In this document: positions 7,346 to 9,670 of the stretch, one piece after another
Position numbering within the stretch: the stretch's first letter is position 1
Layout of the letters: the number at the start of each line of letters is the position of its first letter
DNA from: Thiomonas sp.
GTDB taxonomy: Bacteria; Pseudomonadota; Gammaproteobacteria; Burkholderiales; Burkholderiaceae_C
Assembly: GCA_028706735.1 (NCBI GenBank)
Contig: JAQTVS010000083.1
Location: 1 to 9,670 of the forward strand
Reading direction: 5' to 3'
DNA length: 9,670 nt
Notes under the pieces: model-generated
Database searches by the model: none
What the model was told of the DNA's origin: nothing
What the model saw: the letters and a program-made list of their open reading frames with translations, nothing else
Translations under genes and position numbers: made by a program

Positions 7346-8517
7346 TGGCCCGCCAGATCCATGCGGTGATTCGACCGCGCGCAAGCCGTCTTGTCCGTAT
7401 CAGCCGCCTGGCTGCGCCACTGCTGCTGGCAGCACAACTCGGCGCCTGTGCCTCGGGCTCCAAGCGTCCTGACCCGACTCCCCTGGCGCCGGTGGCGAAC
7501 ATTCTCACCGTCAAGCAGACCTGGACGCAGCGCATCGGCAATGTCCCAGCATGGTTTCAGACAGCGACGCTGCCTGGAGCCGTTGTGGTTGCGTCCGCCG
7601 ACGGACAAGTCATGCGTCTGGATAGCGCCAATGGGCAGGTCATCTGGTCGGCCAAGGTGCCGTCAGGCATCAGCGCCGGCAGTGGCAGCGATGGCACATT
7701 CACGGCTGTGGTCGACAAGAACAACGGCCTGGTGTCCATCGGCCCCAAAGGCCAGTTGCTGTGGCGCTATCAGTTGCCGACCACCGTGCTGACGCCACCC
7801 ACCGTCACAGACGGACGCATCATCGTGCAGGGGGCGGATCAGCGTGTGCTCGCGTTTGATGCCGCCAGCGGCAAGCGCCTGTGGCAGGCCGACAGCCGCG
7901 CTGCCTCGCTGTTGGTGCAGCAGGCCGGCGGCATGGTGGTGCGCGATGGCCTGGTGATGATCGGCACGGCGCTTGGGCGCATCGACGCCTATGCGCTCGA
8001 TGATGGTCTGCCGCGCTGGCAAGCCACATTGGCCCGTCCGCGCGGGGTGACCGAAGTCGAACGTGTCGTCGGCATCACCGGGCAGCCCGCCATGCAGGGC
8101 TCTACCGTGTGCGCCCGGGCCTATCAGTCCACCGTGGGTTGTGTGGACGCCGACACGGGGCGCATTCTCTGGACGCGCGCCGCCGACGGCTACACCGCGC
8201 TGAGCATGAACGACCAGGAAGTCGTCGGCACCCAGGCGGATGGCGATGTGCAAGCTTACGCAGCGACTGACGGCGTGCCCAGCTGGACCAATTCACAGAT
8301 GAAATATCGCAACCTGAGCGCACCCCTGCTGATCGGGCGCACGGTGGCTGTGGGAGACTATCAGGGCTACATCAGCTTCCTGTCGGCCAAGGATGGCAGC
8401 ATCGTCGGCCGTGTCGCTACGGATGGCAGCGCCATTCAGGTGGCGCCGGTCGTTGCGGGCAAGACACTGGTTGTGGTCACGGCCAAGGGCGGGGTCTATG
8501 CCTTCGTGCCCGACTGA
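7342..8517 (+). CDS. bamB: Outer-membrane protein assembly lipoprotein BamB
   Basis: A 391-residue lipoprotein subunit of the BAM complex, which folds beta-barrel proteins into the outer membrane. The N-terminus has several Arg residues, a hydrophobic segment (about 23-33) and the lipobox LGAC with lipidated Cys36. The mature part is a PQQ-like beta-propeller. Blade motifs of the form D-x-x-x-G-x-x-x-W recur: DSANGQVIW (Trp102), GPKGQLLW (Trp141), DAASGKRLW (Trp181), ALDDGLPRW (Trp226), DADTGRILW (Trp277) and TDGVPSW (Trp315), with a last degenerate unit near 350 (AKDGSIVG). The start overlaps the yfgM stop as ATGA, with GGGAG (7331-7335) 6 bases upstream. A second ATG directly follows at 7345. 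Cys257 and Cys267 on neighbouring strands could form a disulfide. The length and the position before der match bamB. Confidence 0.96.
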   Translation: MMARQIHAVIRPRASRLVRISRLAAPLLLAAQLGACASGSKRPDPTPLAPVANILTVKQTWTQRIGNVPAWFQTATLPGAVVVASADGQVMRLDSANGQVIWSAKVPSGISAGSGSDGTFTAVVDKNNGLVSIGPKGQLLWRYQLPTTVLTPPTVTDGRIIVQGADQRVLAFDAASGKRLWQADSRAASLLVQQAGGMVVRDGLVMIGTALGRIDAYALDDGLPRWQATLARPRGVTEVERVVGITGQPAMQGSTVCARAYQSTVGCVDADTGRILWTRAADGYTALSMNDQEVVGTQADGDVQAYAATDGVPSWTNSQMKYRNLSAPLLIGRTVAVGDYQGYISFLSAKDGSIVGRVATDGSAIQVAPVVAGKTLVVVTAKGGVYAFVPD

Positions 8518-8532
8518 TCGCTTGATGTGAAA

Positions 8533-8603
8533 CAGTCCCCACTTGCTGCGCGCGTTCCCCCCTCAAGGGGGCAGTTCCTTCGGAACAGTCTTGCGGAACT
8601 GAC
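8533..8603. repeat. REP-like palindromic element with alternative hairpins before der
   Basis: The 86-base bamB-der gap contains a stem CCCCC (8558-8562)/GGGGG (8567-8571) with loop TCAA. It is followed directly by GTTCC (8574-8578)/GGAAC (8582-8586) with loop TTC. A competing 7-bp stem pairs CAGTTCC (8572-8578) with GGAACTG (8595-8601). The CCCCAC...CCCCCTCAAGGGGG layout resembles short intergenic repeats I recall from Burkholderiales genomes, so a REP/BIME-type element is inferred. Only one copy is in this window, so repetition cannot be shown. No T-run follows the GC stem, so it is not a standard intrinsic terminator. Confidence 0.45.
8595..8598 (+). promoter_or_regulatory. Ribosome binding site of der, inside a potential stem
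   Basis: GGAA lies 5 bases before the der ATG at 8604 and is the only Shine-Dalgarno-like sequence there. It is part of GGAACTG, which can pair fully with CAGTTCC at 8572-8578. Translation of der might therefore depend on which hairpin forms. The pairing is visible in the sequence; regulation is inference. Confidence 0.45.
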
Positions 8604-9670
8604 ATGACTCCTATCGTTTCCCTGGTCGGACGGCCCAATGTCGGCAAGTCCACCCTGTTCAACCGCATGACGCGTTCGCGCGACGCCATCGTCGCCGACA
8701 TGCCTGGCCTGACCCGCGACCGGCATTACGGCATGTTGCGCATGGCCGATCGTCCGGTCATCGTGGTCGATACCGGCGGTTTCGAGCCCGTGGTCGACAC
8801 CGGCATCGTGCATCAGATGGCGCGGCAGACGCGCCAAGCCATTGCCGAGTCGGATCTGGTGGTGTTCCTGGTCGATCTGCGCACCGGCCTGAGCCCGCAG
8901 GATCTGCACATTGCCGCCGAACTGCGCAAAACTGGCAAGCCGATCCTGCTCGCCGTGAACAAGGCGGAAGGCCGCCATAGCCATCCGGCGCTGGCCGAAT
9001 TCCACGAACTCGGATTGGGCGAGCCGTTTTCCATTAGTGCGGCGCACGGAGACTCCGTGCCCGATCTGCTCGACCGCATTCTTGACGCCTTGCCGCCCGA
9101 GCAGTCCGATGAGGCAGCCTTGCCTGTTGCCGAGCCTTTTCCGTTGGCGGCTGATGGCAAGCCGGGGGCCGCGCCAGCGGAACCGCAGCGCGTTCACAGC
9201 CTGCGCCTGGCCATCGCCGGGCGGCCGAATGTCGGCAAGTCCACCCTGGTCAATGCGCTGGTGGGCGAAGAGCGCGTAATCGCCTTCGACATGCCAGGCA
9301 CCACGCGCGACGCGATTGAAGTGCCGTTCGAGCGCGACGGGCGCAAGTTCATCCTGATCGATACAGCAGGCCTGCGTCGCAAGGGCAAGGTGTTCGAGGC
9401 GGTGGAAAAATTCTCCGTCATCAAAACTCTGCAGGCGATCGAACAGGCCAATGTGGTCGTTCTGCTGCTGGACGCAACAGAAGGCGTGTCGGATCAGGAC
9501 GCGCACATCGCCAGCTTCGCAGTCGAAGCGGGCAGGGCGCTAGTGCTGGCGGCCAACAAATGGGATGCGGTGGACACCTACGGCCGCGAACGTCTGATGG
9601 TGGCAATCCGCCAGCGTTTGCCCTTTGTCGCTTTTGCGCGCTTTCACAGCCTTTCTGCACGAACGGGTGC
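8604..9670 (+). CDS. der: Ribosome-assembly GTPase Der (EngA), 5' part
   Basis: An open frame from ATG 8604 to the window end, 355 complete codons without a stop. Der is an essential GTPase with two tandem G domains and a C-terminal KH-like domain, acting in assembly of the 50S ribosomal subunit. Domain 1 has G1 GRPNVGKST (9-17), G2 Thr37 in PGLTRDR, G3 DTGG (56-59) and G4 NKAE (119-122). A variable acidic/Pro/Ala linker (about 160-198) follows. Domain 2 has G1 GRPNVGKST (206-214), PGTTRD, G3 DTAG, G4 NKWD (318-321) and a G5-like SA near the end. The first G4 has Glu where the consensus NKxD has Asp. The KH-like domain (roughly the last 100 residues) lies beyond the window. The bamB-der order matches proteobacterial genomes; hfq often follows der in Burkholderiales. 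Confidence 0.97.
   Translation, partial: MTPIVSLVGRPNVGKSTLFNRMTRSRDAIVADMPGLTRDRHYGMLRMADRPVIVVDTGGFEPVVDTGIVHQMARQTRQAIAESDLVVFLVDLRTGLSPQDLHIAAELRKTGKPILLAVNKAEGRHSHPALAEFHELGLGEPFSISAAHGDSVPDLLDRILDALPPEQSDEAALPVAEPFPLAADGKPGAAPAEPQRVHSLRLAIAGRPNVGKSTLVNALVGEERVIAFDMPGTTRDAIEVPFERDGRKFILIDTAGLRRKGKVFEAVEKFSVIKTLQAIEQANVVVLLLDATEGVSDQDAHIASFAVEAGRALVLAANKWDAVDTYGRERLMVAIRQRLPFVAFARFHSLSARTG

Noticed and set aside
8558..8571. Intrinsic terminator after bamB
   Set aside because: The CCCCC/GGGGG stem is strong but is followed by CAGTTCC, not a run of T, so a standard Rho-independent terminator is not supported.
9037..9279. 80-codon + strand open frame near the window end
   Set aside because: It lies in another frame within der, whose own frame stays open to the window end with Der motifs before and after.
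8496..9506. 336-codon open frame on the - strand opposite der
   Set aside because: It is antisense to the two clear GTPase domains of der and resembles no known protein.
1..9670. A novel defence, mobile or biosynthetic system
   Set aside because: Every gene matches a well-known core family in a conserved order, with no transposase, integrase, phage, toxin-antitoxin, CRISPR or compositional break.

Overview
The window is a compact, single-direction run of housekeeping genes from a high-GC bacterium, almost certainly a betaproteobacterium of the order Burkholderiales. This rests on the gene order, the long form of IspG, the Ala/Pro-rich RodZ and the glycine/arginine-rich tail on the RluB-type protein. 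A Thiomonas-like or Comamonadaceae-like genome is a guess from style only. No mobile element, tRNA, rRNA, CRISPR array, phage gene or transfer signature was seen. All ten genes lie on the + strand, and no intergenic gap exceeds about 90 bases.

Layout. 1-623: 3' end of a 23S rRNA pseudouridine synthase gene (rluB type). 624-712: gap holding a 7-bp inverted repeat, a -10-like box and a strong ribosome binding site. 713-1138: ndk. 1172-2308: rlmN. 2323-3174: pilF/pilW, a pilotin lipoprotein with TPR repeats. 3181-4086: rodZ-like. 4098-5381: ispG. 5387-6664: hisS. 6707-7345: yfgM-like membrane protein. 7342-8517: bamB, overlapping its neighbour in ATGA. 8518-8603: gap with a REP-like set of hairpins. 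8604 to the window end: der, cut off before its KH-like domain.

Together the genes cover RNA modification and translation (RluB, RlmN, HisS, Der), nucleotide balance (Ndk), isoprenoid precursor synthesis (IspG) and envelope building (PilF for the type IV pilus secretin, RodZ for MreB-directed shape, YfgM at the Sec translocon, BamB for outer-membrane protein assembly). From ndk to bamB the gaps are 42 bases or less, with overlaps or near-overlaps. This suggests one long transcript, perhaps with internal promoters before yfgM and around der.

The window looks like an ordinary conserved core region, and I found no previously undescribed system. The points most worth a second look are the two mutually exclusive hairpins just before der, one of which would hide its ribosome binding site; the inverted repeat at the ndk promoter; and a changed MreB-contact residue in RodZ.
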